Positions 16,344 to 26,000 of a stretch of 37,576 bases of DNA are shown in pieces. The position numbers and the translations under genes were made by a program. Below the pieces are notes generated by a model. That model worked only from the letters and a program-made list of their open reading frames with translations. It was not told the origin of the DNA and searched no databases. Numbering within the stretch: the stretch's first letter is position 1; every line of letters starts with the position of its first letter. The DNA comes from Pelosinus propionicus DSM 13327 (GTDB taxonomy: Bacteria > Bacillota > Negativicutes > DSM-13327): the NCBI RefSeq assembly GCF_900114615.1, contig NZ_FOTS01000052.1, positions 1 to 37,576 of the forward strand, written 5' to 3'.

Positions 16344-16438
16344 GGCCGAGAACGCTTATACAAACGTTCTCAGCCTTCAGTTATCTGATCAGCTAAGTAA
16401 TATGTATTAAGATACCACATTTACTTCCTTCCTGTCAA
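16344..16438 (-). promoter_or_regulatory. Promoter and terminator/antiterminator leader of metNIQ
   Basis: On the minus strand a good promoter (TTGACA 16438-16433, 18-nt spacer, TATCTT 16414-16409) is followed within about 30 nt by a strong terminator: GGCTGAGAACG (16375-16365) pairs with CGTTCTCGGCC (16354-16344) and a T-run. A competing stem CTTAGC (16397-16392) with GCTGAG (16374-16369), enclosing TCAG-ATAA-CTGA, would use up the 5' arm of the terminator. No S-box (SAM-I) or other known riboswitch core is recognisable. It could also be simply the terminator of the LysR gene with a promoter overlapping it. Confidence 0.55.
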
Positions 16439-16505
16439 CTATCTCCAAGCTGCCTTTATCAGATACATTTCCAGACATGCATCACAATTGGATTGGCAAG
16501 CATTG

Positions 16506-17408
16506 TCATTCAATGATAAAGGTGGATTGACTAAAGTGAATTTCCTGCTCAATCAGTTTTATGAACTCTTTTAACACTGGAGAAAGCCACTTATTTTTAT
16601 GATAGATAAGTTGAGTACTAATTTTATCTTCCAAAGATAAATCAAGCGCAAAGAAACTCATCTGTCCAGACTGAACTTCCCGTTGAACAGTGCTATAGGG
16701 CAAAATGCTAACTCCAGAGTTTACCACTATACTTTGTTTTATCGCTTCTATGCTCAGCGCTTCAATTCTATTTTTTCTTGAATCTAAATAAGCGCCTAAA
16801 TATTTCTCAAATACATTCCGATACGTGCAATCATTTTTAGGATATATGAACACAAAATTCTTATTTTTCAAATCATCTAATGACTGTAGATTTTGACCTA
16901 ATCCCACTATCCCCATTTTTTCTTCAACCAAATCGATCGCTGCTACATTCGCAGTGTCACGCGGCCGCTGCATGACAAATAATAAATCGATTTCTCCTGT
17001 TAATAACTTGTCAACTAGCTCAGATTTCTGACCTAAGACTTGAATGATCTTTATTTGAGGAAACGTTTGTTGAAATTCATTTATAATTGGCTGTAATCGA
17101 TATAACGCGATAGATTCCTGCGAACCGATTCTGATGGTACTTTCATTAAGATTTCTGCTATTTTTCAATGTTTCAATTTTTTCATGTGCCTTTACTATGA
17201 CATCGGCAATAGAAAGCAATTCATTACCTAAATCAGTTATTACGATATTTTTGCCTATTCTCTCAAACACTTTTCCATTCAATTCTTTTTCGATCGCTTG
17301 AATATGTATGGTTAACGTTGATTGAGAGTAGCGCAATTCCTCACTAGCTTTTGTGAAACTTCCCAATCGTGCAATTGTTTTTAATGTGATCAAATGTCTA
17401 ATATCCAT
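16506..17408 (-). CDS. LysR-family regulator, divergent from phzF
   Basis: The start at ATG 17408 (MDIRHLITLKTIARLGSFTK) has a GAGGTG site; 11 extra codons upstream do not. The product is 300 residues. A LysR winged HTH lies at about 1-60 (SFTKASEELRYSQSTLTIHIQ), followed by a substrate-binding effector domain (about 90-300). The effector is unknown. It lies between metNIQ and the divergent phzF gene. The short shared region (17409-17563) makes phzF the most likely target, though the adjacent metNIQ promoter could also be one. Confidence 0.88.
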   Translation of the reverse strand: MDIRHLITLKTIARLGSFTKASEELRYSQSTLTIHIQAIEKELNGKVFERIGKNIVITDLGNELLSIADVIVKAHEKIETLKNSRNLNESTIRIGSQESIALYRLQPIINEFQQTFPQIKIIQVLGQKSELVDKLLTGEIDLLFVMQRPRDTANVAAIDLVEEKMGIVGLGQNLQSLDDLKNKNFVFIYPKNDCTYRNVFEKYLGAYLDSRKNRIEALSIEAIKQSIVVNSGVSILPYSTVQREVQSGQMSFFALDLSLEDKISTQLIYHKNKWLSPVLKEFIKLIEQEIHFSQSTFIIE

Positions 17409-17563
17409 GGTACACCTCGAATTCTTGCGTAATTTTCTCACAAGACATTCCCTATTACTGTTTTTAATACTTACATTTACTAATTTGAATTTTACTTATA
17501 TCTAGTTTACCACTACTATAAAAAGTGAGAAAGCTAAATTACAAGCTTGAGGAGGTATAAGTA

Positions 17564-18463
17564 ATGAAAACATATACCGTTTATCAAATTGATGCGTTTA
17601 CATCCGAAAAATTTAATGGGAATCCTGCTGGTGTCATCACCAATGCACAGGGGTTATCCGACCTTGCTATGCAGCGTATCGCACGAGAGCTTAATAATTC
17701 TGAGACGGTTTTTATTTTTCCACCTGATGATGCAAGTCACGATGTCAGACTGAGATATTTTACGCCTACTACTGAAGTACCATCGTGCGGACACGCCACC
17801 ATTGCCGCTCATTACGCTCGCTCAATCGAAAATCAACTCAGTTCGAAAAGAGTCATGCAGAAAATTGGGATTGGTATTTTGCCGATAGACATTGTAAAAA
17901 ATAGTTATTATACAATATGGATGACACAAGGAGCGATCGAATTTTCTGAGCCTCTTTCTACTAAAGACCGTGAAGTACTCTTATCATCTCTGGGTCTATT
18001 CGAAGGGGAAATAGACGAACGCTGCCCAATTCAGATTGTTTCTACAGGGCACTCAAAAGTAATGATTGGAATAAAATCCATAGAAAAGCTTCATCGCTTA
18101 ACTCCTAATATGAGTATGCTAAGTACCTTAAGTACGTCTATTGGCTGTAATGGTTACTATGTCTTCACGTTTGCATCCCGCCCCAGCACGATTTTAACCC
18201 ATGGCAGAATGTTTGCACCGGCTATCGGTATTTCCGAAGATCCTGTAACGGGAAATGCGATTGGCCCACTTGGAGCCTATCTTGTTAAACACAGATTAGT
18301 TGAACATGACAGCTCCTTGTTCTCATTCACGGGGATTCAGGGAGAGGCTATTGGTCGTGCTGGAATTGTAGATGTAAAAGTAAAAATAGAACATGGTGAA
18401 CCAACACAGGTTCAGATAGGCGGTACAGCTATCATTGTGTTTAAAACCCAAATAGAAATATAA
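17564..18463 (+). CDS. PhzF-family isomerase-like protein
   Basis: 299 residues, normal for the family. The start (YTVYQIDAFTSEKFNGNPAG) and ELNNSETVFIF with the conserved Glu47 (catalytic base position of PhzF) are clear. FTPTTEVPSCGHATIAAHY (66-84) and DPVTGNAIGPLGAYL are the other family motifs. PhzF folds like diaminopimelate epimerase. Many members outside phenazine clusters have no known substrate, and there are no other phenazine genes here. The RBS GAGGAGG is strong. Its stop codon touches the stop codon of the OPT gene on the other strand, with no space for a terminator between them. Confidence 0.9.
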   Translation: MKTYTVYQIDAFTSEKFNGNPAGVITNAQGLSDLAMQRIARELNNSETVFIFPPDDASHDVRLRYFTPTTEVPSCGHATIAAHYARSIENQLSSKRVMQKIGIGILPIDIVKNSYYTIWMTQGAIEFSEPLSTKDREVLLSSLGLFEGEIDERCPIQIVSTGHSKVMIGIKSIEKLHRLTPNMSMLSTLSTSIGCNGYYVFTFASRPSTILTHGRMFAPAIGISEDPVTGNAIGPLGAYLVKHRLVEHDSSLFSFTGIQGEAIGRAGIVDVKVKIEHGEPTQVQIGGTAIIVFKTQIEI

Positions 18464-20482
18464 TCATTCCTCGCAGGATTTTGGTTTAGCAGCATACCAG
18501 ATATAATATGAACACAATAGGACATACATAACCAAGGACCAAATTTCAGGATTATCAGTATGACCCCAAGGGAGTTCCGTAAAATCATATCCCATTACAC
18601 GCAGACAGGCACTGAGTACTCCCAAAAGGGAACCACCAGCAATAAAACCCGAACTGACTAGTACCCCACGGTGCTGGCGTAGTTTATTGAGAAGTGCATC
18701 ATCGCTTCGGTGAGAAACTACATAAGAAATAATTCCACCAACTAAGAGGGGAATCGTAAGCGCCAAAGGCATATAAAGTCCTAGGCCAAATGCAAGGGCA
18801 GGTACTTTCATCATATCCAAACAGATAGCGAGTACAGCACCCACAAGATATAGCACCCAAGGAGCCGATTGCCCAGACATTAATGGATCAATAACCGCTG
18901 CAATGGCATTCGCTTGTGGTGCTACTAATGATCCCGGTCCAGAAAAACCAAAACTACTTGCCAATACCAGAATTACACCCGCTGCAATAAAAGCTGAGAA
19001 TACAACATTCACCAATTTCCAGATTTGCATTTTTTTCGGAGTAATCCCAAGCCAGAATGCAGCCTTCAAATCACCAACAAAACAACCTGTCATAAATAAG
19101 CAGGAACAAACAACACTGCACATGAGCAAAACAACCATAATACCTGCATTACCTATTAAGCCCGTGCTTACCATAGCTTGTGCCCCAATAATCAATGTCA
19201 GCAGGGTAAGACCTGATACAGGCTCTGATGCGGTAAAGGCGATGGAGGTCGTACCAACAACCGAAAAGAGAAATCCGCCAATTATTAATACAAAAGTAAT
19301 TGCAATTGACTGTAGCCAAGTATCTGCATAACCAGCTTTGATCAGAATGGCAAAAACTACGCCAACCGCAGCGACTGCCCCAACAACCCAAGACATCGGA
19401 AGATCACGGCGGGTGCGCAGCACTTCACCGTTATGGCTGTTAGTCTTAATGATTCCTACCAATGCCTCTTTGAAAGCAATACCGATAAATGGTGCCATTT
19501 TGATGACACCGAGTATACCAGCCATGGCAAGGGTACCAATACCAATAAATCTCACATAATTGCGAAATATCTCTTCCGGCGACATATCTTTAATCAATTT
19601 TACTATATTTGTTCCCACTGCAATCGTTTGCCCATCAGCAAAAAAATTGAGAAAAGGTATCAAACACCACCAGCCAAACATAGAGCCCGCAGCGATAATG
19701 GCAGCATACCGCAAGCCAGTCATATACCCCATCGCTACTACAACAGATTCGATGTCAACCGCAAATAGAACCTTATGTTTGCTTGCTAGCTGCTCACCAA
19801 AGGCGCAAAAACGCGAAGTAAATATGGAATTCCACCAGCCAAAAGAGTTCGTCGCGAAATCTGCTAAACCACCTACAATACTACTATAGATAAGTATTCG
19901 TAAACTGTCGCCGCCTTTTGCGCCAGATAAAAGTATTTCCGTTGTTGATAGTGAACCAGGAAACGGATATTGCCCATGCATATGCACTACAAAATAATTT
20001 CGTAAAATAATTGCAAAGGCAATACCAAGAACGCCACCCATGATTGTTGTCCAGACTAATTGATTATAACTAACTTGTAATTGCAGAATAAATAAAGCTG
20101 GCATTACAAAAATGACACCTGAGTTAACCATTGATCCAGTAGAACCAATACATTGCATCAGGGTATTTTCGCCCAAAACATTTTTTCGTCCCAAAACAGC
20201 TGCTAGACCGATACCAATAGCAGCAATAGGAACATCAGAGGTTACACCCTGACCGATTTTTAGTGGCATGTAAGTAGCTGCCACTGTAAAAATTGCTCCA
20301 AGCAGTATCCCTAGAGCTGCAGAATACACAGTAACTTCCTTATATTCTTTGTAAGGCGACAAAATAGGTTCATACTCCTCACCTTCTTGAAGCGGCGTAA
20401 AGGCGTTATCTGAAAGCGCACTTAACGGTTCTTCCTGCTCTGAAGGCACCTGTAATTTTTCTGTTAACTGTGATTGAGCCAT
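18464..20482 (-). CDS. OPT-family oligopeptide transporter
   Basis: 672 residues with about 14-16 hydrophobic segments. The hydrophilic N-terminus (about 50 residues) leads into VYSAALGILLGAIFTVAATY, MPLKIGQGVTSDVPIAAIGI and GENTLMQCIGSTGSMVNSGV, the typical opening of prokaryotic OPT proteins (proton-coupled uptake of small peptides or metal chelates). PVSGLTLLTLIIGA and PLMSGQSAPWVLYLVGA are further landmarks. The RBS AAAGGAGGA precedes ATG 20482. It stands as a single gene, tail-to-tail with phzF. The substrate cannot be inferred. Confidence 0.9.
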   Translation of the reverse strand: MAQSQLTEKLQVPSEQEEPLSALSDNAFTPLQEGEEYEPILSPYKEYKEVTVYSAALGILLGAIFTVAATYMPLKIGQGVTSDVPIAAIGIGLAAVLGRKNVLGENTLMQCIGSTGSMVNSGVIFVMPALFILQLQVSYNQLVWTTIMGGVLGIAFAIILRNYFVVHMHGQYPFPGSLSTTEILLSGAKGGDSLRILIYSSIVGGLADFATNSFGWWNSIFTSRFCAFGEQLASKHKVLFAVDIESVVVAMGYMTGLRYAAIIAAGSMFGWWCLIPFLNFFADGQTIAVGTNIVKLIKDMSPEEIFRNYVRFIGIGTLAMAGILGVIKMAPFIGIAFKEALVGIIKTNSHNGEVLRTRRDLPMSWVVGAVAAVGVVFAILIKAGYADTWLQSIAITFVLIIGGFLFSVVGTTSIAFTASEPVSGLTLLTLIIGAQAMVSTGLIGNAGIMVVLLMCSVVCSCLFMTGCFVGDLKAAFWLGITPKKMQIWKLVNVVFSAFIAAGVILVLASSFGFSGPGSLVAPQANAIAAVIDPLMSGQSAPWVLYLVGAVLAICLDMMKVPALAFGLGLYMPLALTIPLLVGGIISYVVSHRSDDALLNKLRQHRGVLVSSGFIAGGSLLGVLSACLRVMGYDFTELPWGHTDNPEIWSLVMYVLLCSYYIWYAAKPKSCEE

Positions 20483-20776
20483 AAACTTAATCCTCCTTTA
20501 TTTATGTGATTTATTGTTTCTTCATTATATCTGCACAAATTATGCCAAAGGTCTACGTAATCTAAAAGAATTGAAGTTAAAGGTTTCTCTAATTGAAGGT
20601 CTTATTCCCAAAGGCTTAGACCTGCCTATAGAAATTCTTAAACCACTATCATAGCAACTCTTCCAATTATGGAATCAGACTATTAGCATAATTATTCCGA
20701 AAATAGGATAAATCAGCATTATTACAACCTATTTATTAACCTAATTAAAATTTTTAAAATTACATACTCAATAAAA
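20483..20776. other. Intergenic region without a recognised gene
   Basis: It holds the OPT promoter area. A plus-strand stretch (about 20530-20656, ending at TAG) has a protein-like frame, for example LKLKVSLIEGLIPKGLDLPI, but no start codon with a ribosome site and no family I recognise. It may be a gene relic or chance. Confidence 0.3.
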
Positions 20777-20817
20777 AATCGTCCTTACCCTCAAACATTC
20801 TGAGGATAGGGACGATT
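20777..20817 (-). terminator. Terminator after the F420-beta-like gene
   Basis: AATCGTCC...CCTCA (20777-20793) pairs with TGAGGATAGGGACGATT (20801-20817), with two weak pairs. On the minus strand it is followed by a TTTTTTA run. Confidence 0.8.
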
Positions 20818-20824
20818 CATTATT

Positions 20825-21931
20825 TTATTCTATTTTCCCAATAACATAATCAAATCCAAAACGCTTGTAATCCTCCCAAAAAAGGGTACGGTTTTCAGGA
20901 AATGGAGATGGCTCAGATAAACGCTTCTGTTCCTTTAGTGACTCTTCCTTTGGCCGCTCTTCCATAGATAGATCTTGCCGACATTGCTCCAAAAGGTCTG
21001 TTCCTTTGGGAGAGTTCACTATAATCACTGAGACCCCTAACGGATCAAACCATTCAGGGCTGTATTTCTCAATTCCCCAATAATCTGCAATCGTCAAATC
21101 TGAAGCGCGATGAATATCAGTAAAGCGGCACTGTGAACAAGAGGGACGTGTAATAGCACCAACTTGAAAAAACAACTGATAAAAGCGATCATCCGCTTGT
21201 ATCTTTGGGCTTTTATCTGTAGCAAATAAAAACCCTTTATTACTATTCGCACGGCTCCAACCGTCTTTCTTCGAACGAAATTGTACATGGACAAGCTTTC
21301 CACCTTTTTCTCGTTCAAGCACCCCTTTGTACTCCTCCCAGATTAATGGGCTTGGAATACTGTGACAAATCAAATCGCAAATATACAACCTATCGATAAG
21401 CGGCGAACTGCCTATAAATCCGCGCAGCCCCGCAGCCTGGCAAGGGGTGCCGGTAAACAAAACCATGCGCCCTTTTTTAAGATCGGCTTTAATCTGCGCA
21501 TAGGTGTTCCCCATGTCGCTTTGCACATATTTAGAAATCCGCATCCTGTCCCGCTGCTCGGGGGTTTGTGCTCGCTGGTGAAGAACATGAAAGTCCTTGT
21601 CATAATCCGCACCGTAAATAACGCCGTTTTGCCTGAGAATCGCATCAGAAATAGCAGTAAATACACCTCCAGATGTTGACTGCCGCAAAACCTCTTGTGA
21701 ATGATGGCGCGCTACATAAAAACGGGGAGTATCACTTTCTTTGAAATTGCCTTTACGTATCACTGGGCAACTATCGGTACACCTGCCACAAGCAACGCAA
21801 CGGCTTTTATCAATTTCCGGATATAAAAAGCCTTCTTCATCCGGCTTCATCATTATAGCATTTTTAGTACATACTTGCTGACAAGCACTACAGCCGCAAC
21901 AGTCCTCTTTATTAGAAAATACTGCTATCAT
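20825..21931 (-). CDS. Coenzyme F420 hydrogenase/dehydrogenase beta-subunit-like iron-sulfur protein
   Basis: 368 residues. The N-terminus has two 4Fe-4S ferredoxin motifs: C11, C14, C17, C21 and C45, C48, C51, C55. FrhB_FdhB domains follow (STSGGVFTAISDAILRQNGV; GRMVLFTGTPCQAAGLRGFI; CDLICHSIPSP; LTIADYWGIEKY). These proteins move electrons between flavin, FeS clusters and a cofactor or substrate. Stand-alone versions in Firmicutes are common and their substrates are mostly unknown, so real use of F420 is not implied. The gene starts 13 nt after the broken EamA gene on the same strand and has an AAGGAGG site. Confidence 0.87.
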   Translation of the reverse strand: MIAVFSNKEDCCGCSACQQVCTKNAIMMKPDEEGFLYPEIDKSRCVACGRCTDSCPVIRKGNFKESDTPRFYVARHHSQEVLRQSTSGGVFTAISDAILRQNGVIYGADYDKDFHVLHQRAQTPEQRDRMRISKYVQSDMGNTYAQIKADLKKGRMVLFTGTPCQAAGLRGFIGSSPLIDRLYICDLICHSIPSPLIWEEYKGVLEREKGGKLVHVQFRSKKDGWSRANSNKGFLFATDKSPKIQADDRFYQLFFQVGAITRPSCSQCRFTDIHRASDLTIADYWGIEKYSPEWFDPLGVSVIIVNSPKGTDLLEQCRQDLSMEERPKEESLKEQKRLSEPSPFPENRTLFWEDYKRFGFDYVIGKIE

Positions 21932-21944
21932 CCTTTTGACCTCC

Positions 21945-22894
21945 TTAGGAATGTTTATATACTTTCTTGGGAAGAAAATTACGAATTGACAATTTTATCT
22001 TTTGATTGGTAATGTATACGCCTAAAATTACTAAGCATCCACCTAAAACAATATATATCGTAATTTGCTCCTGAAAAACAATAAATCCCGCAAGGGAAGC
22101 CATAATAGGGTTAAAATAGTTGTACGCTGCCGTTTTTACAGCTCCAATTTTGGAAACCCCTACATACCAGATAAAATACGAATAAACGGAGCAAAAAGCA
22201 GCAAGATACACCGCTGCTAAAATCGTACTCCAACTCACTGCCGAAAGCTGCTGCCATAAGGATATTTCAGCCAGCGATGTGGGAACAAATGCAAACGGCA
22301 GTAATAAAACTGTGCCAAAGATGTGTATATAGGCCATAGCAACAAACGGACTGTATTTCTCCAGTACTGTCTTTCCCTTAAGGGTAACCCATGCCCACAT
22401 CAGCGCATTTACGATAATTAAGCTATCACCAAAAAGTGTTTTTTGATGATAAAGACTACTAATTTTCCCTTGCGTTATTACTAATAAAACCCCAATAAAA
22501 GCAATACTGATTCCTAAAAAGCTGTGCTTGTTTACATCTTCTCTCTTAGTAAATAGACAAAACAAAGCAGCAAAAATTGGGCTTGTCGCCATAATAAGAC
22601 CAGCATTTGTACTGGTTGTATATTGTAAACCAGTATAATGAATATAGTAAAAGAAAGTGATTGCCATTAGACCAAGTAAGAAAAACTGAGGAACATCTTT
22701 CTTATCAAGATAACCTCTTTCTTCTTTAATAAAAGAATGAGACTAAAAAGCAGAGAAGCAATTATAAATCTTACAATCACTAAATTTAATGGCAGCAAAT
22801 CTTGCATTCCTATTTTAGCGGCAACATAGGATGTTCCCCAGAATACTGGTACTGTCAGTAAAAGCAGGTGTATGTTACTAAAAAGTGACTTCAT
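21945..22894 (-). pseudogene. EamA/DMT-family transporter, frameshifted
   Basis: Two frames form one ten-helix transporter. The first (ATG 22894, RBS GGAGGGA) runs LLLLTVPVFWGTSYVAAKIG and stops after 75 codons. The second continues from about codon 60 in another phase (ERGYLDKKDVPQFFLLGLMA, ITFFYYIHYTGLQYT) to 21945. One base is missing in the A/G-rich run around 22714-22728. EamA proteins export small metabolites such as amino acids. The gene is divergent from the LysR gene at 23026, its likely regulator. The break lies in a run of similar bases, so a sequencing error is possible. Confidence 0.87.
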
Positions 22895-23025
22895 TTTTCC
22901 CTCCAGAGTGCCTACTTATAAACGTTATTATTGCTATTTCTTGAATTATAACATATAGGAATATATAATAAAATTATCAAGATTATATATATGATATAGC
23001 GAAAAAGTATAGTTAGGAGTAGATT

Positions 23026-23898
23026 ATGGATATCCGAGAGATGAAGTATTTTTATGCCATTGCTGAGGAAGGAAATATCAGTAATGCATCCAAGCGACTC
23101 AATATCGCCCAACCTGCACTAAGCAGACAAATGAAGCAATTGGAAGATAAACTAGGAGTCCAATTGTTTGAACGTGGCAGCCGCAGAATAAAACTGACAG
23201 AAGCAGGGCTATTAATGCGTGAGCGGGTAGAACAAATTTTAGATTTAGTTGAAGGTACAATGAATGAAATCACTGAACTCCATTCTGGTGCAGCCGGAAC
23301 GATTTCGATCGGTACAGTAACTACCTCGGGGGCTATTTTATTGCCAAATTTGATTGATCAATTTCATAAATTATATCCCAATGTCACCTTTCAATTATGG
23401 GAAGGTGATGGCTTTCGCATCTTAGAATTATTAGATAAAGGAATTATCGAAGTTGGTATCATACGCGCCCCATTTGATTCAGCTATATATGAATCAATTA
23501 CGCTGCCTGATGAACCGCTAGTGATAGCTATGAAACGAGACTCTGGTTCTGGAGAAGATTCTGAGAATATTCGACTGAGTGAGCTTAATCATCAGCCTCT
23601 CATTATTCCAATTCGATGGAAATCTATGTTTGTAGAATGGTGCGCTAAAGCTGGATTTAAACCGAACATTGTATGCTTATGCGACGGAATTATCATGAAT
23701 ATATTATGGGCTAAAATGGAGATTGGCATGGCGTTAGTCCCTAAATCTGCAGAAGGACTTATTGCAGATTCAGCCTTGACTTACAAAACAATTGTTGAGC
23801 CTACAGTATCCACACAAACGATAATTGTCTGGTTACGAAACCGTAGATTATCTGCGAGCAGTAAACACTTTATCGATTTGCTAAGAGATTTGATTTAG
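23026..23898 (+). CDS. LysR-family transcriptional regulator
   Basis: 290 residues. The N-terminal HTH is clear (MDIREMKYFYAIAEEGNISN, ASKRLNIAQPALSRQMKQLE). The effector domain follows from about 90 (GTISIGTVTTSGAILLPNLI). It resembles the CynR/YwfK-type group but the effector is unknown. The RBS TAGGAG precedes the ATG. It lies divergently from the EamA transporter with a 131-bp AT-rich shared region, the usual set-up for a LysR regulator and its exporter target. Confidence 0.88.
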   Translation: MDIREMKYFYAIAEEGNISNASKRLNIAQPALSRQMKQLEDKLGVQLFERGSRRIKLTEAGLLMRERVEQILDLVEGTMNEITELHSGAAGTISIGTVTTSGAILLPNLIDQFHKLYPNVTFQLWEGDGFRILELLDKGIIEVGIIRAPFDSAIYESITLPDEPLVIAMKRDSGSGEDSENIRLSELNHQPLIIPIRWKSMFVEWCAKAGFKPNIVCLCDGIIMNILWAKMEIGMALVPKSAEGLIADSALTYKTIVEPTVSTQTIIVWLRNRRLSASSKHFIDLLRDLI

Positions 23899-23935
23899 AT
23901 TTATGCAGACTGGCATTGCTTTTTCGTTATAACGA

Positions 23936-23975
23936 TACCCCCATTCGTAGTTTTAATTTCCTACGAATGGGGGTA
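23936..23975. terminator. Bidirectional terminator between lysR and the leuA fusion
   Basis: TACCCCCATTCGTAG (23936-23950) pairs perfectly with CTACGAATGGGGGTA (23961-23975). It serves two genes that converge here. Confidence 0.85.
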
Positions 23976-23982
23976 CTTTAGA

Positions 23983-25971
23983 CTACTTCCTATTACGAAA
24001 CTGAACTGGCGTCGTTCCATATTTTTTCTTGAATAATCGATTGAAATGTTCTACGTTCTGATAACCTACGCTATCGGCAATCTTTTCGACAGTCATACTT
24101 CCACTTCGCAAAAGAGTACAAGCTTTTTTCATGCGGACATTTCTAAGGATTTCACCAAATGTCCCTCCGGATTTTTCTTTGATATATTTCGATAGATAGG
24201 GAACCGACAGATGCATCTGCTCTGAAAGTTCCTCTAAAGTGACAGTTAAATAATTCGTTTGGATGTAATTTATGATTTCATTAATTCTTTCATCCCTACA
24301 TTTATCTTCCGCCTGTATTTCGTCTAATTGATTGACAGCCACTACAAGGGCATCAATCGAAGATGTAATAATGTCATCATCAATTCCAACACCCCAGAAT
24401 AATTTGCTGTTAAAGCTAACTCCAACATAGGAAACCGCCTTGGAGGAAGAACCTTTTGAAAGTGCATGTTCTTCATAAATGGCTAATTCATAATGGATGT
24501 CAAAATATTGTTTAATTGCATTGCTTACAGCATCCAAGCGCCCATTTCCATTTCCTACAATCGTTCTAATCTGACCCTTATGATTTATGATAACTTGTGC
24601 CATAATGCCATCCATTTGTTTGAAGTGAAATTCTTCTATGTGAAAATACGGAGTATTATTCACATATTTCTCTTCAAATATTTGATATACCCATTGCGGT
24701 GATAATTCTTTGTGTTCCCTGTCAGAAACACCTTTCACCGTGTAACCCACGTCTTCTTTCATCTTAGCAGGAATAGACATTCCATAATTTCCTTCTAGAA
24801 TATAACCAATACCGCCTTTGCCTGACTGGCTGTTAATTCTAATGACATCTGAATCATATTCTCTACCAACATCCTTAGGGTCAATCGGTAGATACGGAAC
24901 TGACCATGAATCCGTTTTCTTTTCTGCCCTGTAATTCATCCCTTTAGCAATTGCATCTTGATGGGATCCAGAGAAAGCGGTAAATACGAGTTCGCCAGCA
25001 TACGGTTGGCGAGCATGCACTTGCATGCGAGTTAAAAGTTCATATTTCTCGCATATTTCTGGCATATTGCTAAAATCAAGTTTAGGATCAACACCATGTG
25101 AAAACAGGTTCATTGCCAATGTAATAATATCAACATTTCCTGTTCTCTCTCCGTTTCCAAATAAGGTTCCTTCAATTCGGTCGGCGCCAGCAAGCATTCC
25201 CAGCTCGGCATCACAAACACCGCAGCCTCTATCATTGTGAGGATGCAGGCACAATATGACGGAATTCCTGTATTTCAAATTCTTATTCATAAATTCAACT
25301 TGACTTGCAAATACATGAGGCATTGCATTTTCTACCGTTGTTGGCAGATTAATAATTGCTTTTTTATCAGGAGTAGGTTTCCATACATCCAGAACCGCAT
25401 TACATATTTCTAGTGCATAATCCACTTCTGTTCCAGGAAAGCTCTCTGGGCTGTACTGGAATGAAAAATTGCCAGATGTCTCTTCTGCTAATTTCTTTAA
25501 TAACTCTGCTCCATCAACCGCAATCTGCTTGATTTCTTCCTTACTTTTTCTAAACACCTGCTCCCTCTGTGCAACCGATGTGGAATTATATAAATGAATT
25601 ACAGCATGAGGTGCGCCCTTAACAGCTTCAAATGTTTTTTTAATAATATGTTCTCGAGCTTGTGTTAGTACTTGAATAGTTACATCTTCAGGTATCATGT
25701 TTCTCTCGATCAGTGCCCGTAAAAAATTATATTCCGTATCTGATGCCGCTGGGAAACCTACCTCAATTTCTTTGAAACCAATGTCCACCAGCATCTGAAA
25801 AAAATCTATTTTTTCCTCCAGGCTCATTGGTTCGATCAGTGCTTGATTTCCATCTCTTAAATCAACGCTGCACCAAATTGGGGGCTTATCGATATGATCT
25901 TTCTTAACCCAATCATAAGATACTTTGGGTGGCATAAAATATGCCCTTTCATATTTTTCAAAATTCTTCAT
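23983..25971 (-). CDS. leuA: 2-isopropylmalate synthase fused to an AraC-type DNA-binding domain
   Basis: A continuous 662-residue frame. Residues 1-420 are the HMGL/LeuA catalytic barrel of the LeuA2 (yeast-type) branch: DLRDGNQ (37-43), the metal-binding LHPHNDRG with H243/H245, and GNGERTGN (272-279). Residues about 425-550 are the LeuA allosteric (leucine-binding) domain. Residues about 560-662 are a complete AraC/XylS double HTH ([40 protein letters not shown] and [13 protein letters not shown]). LeuA condenses acetyl-CoA with 2-oxoisovalerate in the first committed step of leucine synthesis. Ordinary LeuA2 proteins end near 550-560 residues. The fusion suggests a leucine-sensing enzyme that also binds DNA. 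The start has an AGGAGGG site and a T-box leader precedes it. No other leu genes are in the window. Confidence 0.93.
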   Translation of the reverse strand: MKNFEKYERAYFMPPKVSYDWVKKDHIDKPPIWCSVDLRDGNQALIEPMSLEEKIDFFQMLVDIGFKEIEVGFPAASDTEYNFLRALIERNMIPEDVTIQVLTQAREHIIKKTFEAVKGAPHAVIHLYNSTSVAQREQVFRKSKEEIKQIAVDGAELLKKLAEETSGNFSFQYSPESFPGTEVDYALEICNAVLDVWKPTPDKKAIINLPTTVENAMPHVFASQVEFMNKNLKYRNSVILCLHPHNDRGCGVCDAELGMLAGADRIEGTLFGNGERTGNVDIITLAMNLFSHGVDPKLDFSNMPEICEKYELLTRMQVHARQPYAGELVFTAFSGSHQDAIAKGMNYRAEKKTDSWSVPYLPIDPKDVGREYDSDVIRINSQSGKGGIGYILEGNYGMSIPAKMKEDVGYTVKGVSDREHKELSPQWVYQIFEEKYVNNTPYFHIEEFHFKQMDGIMAQVIINHKGQIRTIVGNGNGRLDAVSNAIKQYFDIHYELAIYEEHALSKGSSSKAVSYVGVSFNSKLFWGVGIDDDIITSSIDALVVAVNQLDEIQAEDKCRDERINEIINYIQTNYLTVTLEELSEQMHLSVPYLSKYIKEKSGGTFGEILRNVRMKKACTLLRSGSMTVEKIADSVGYQNVEHFNRLFKKKYGTTPVQFRNRK

Positions 25972-26000
25972 AATACCCTCCTTATTTCACCGCATGCAAC

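Noticed and set aside
16268-16505. Search for an S-box (SAM-I) or T-box leader before metNIQ
   Set aside because: The core sequences of these riboswitches are absent on the minus strand; only a short promoter-terminator arrangement is present.
20530-20656. Protein-like plus-strand stretch upstream of the OPT gene
   Set aside because: No start codon with a ribosome site and no recognisable family; kept only as a comment on the intergenic region.
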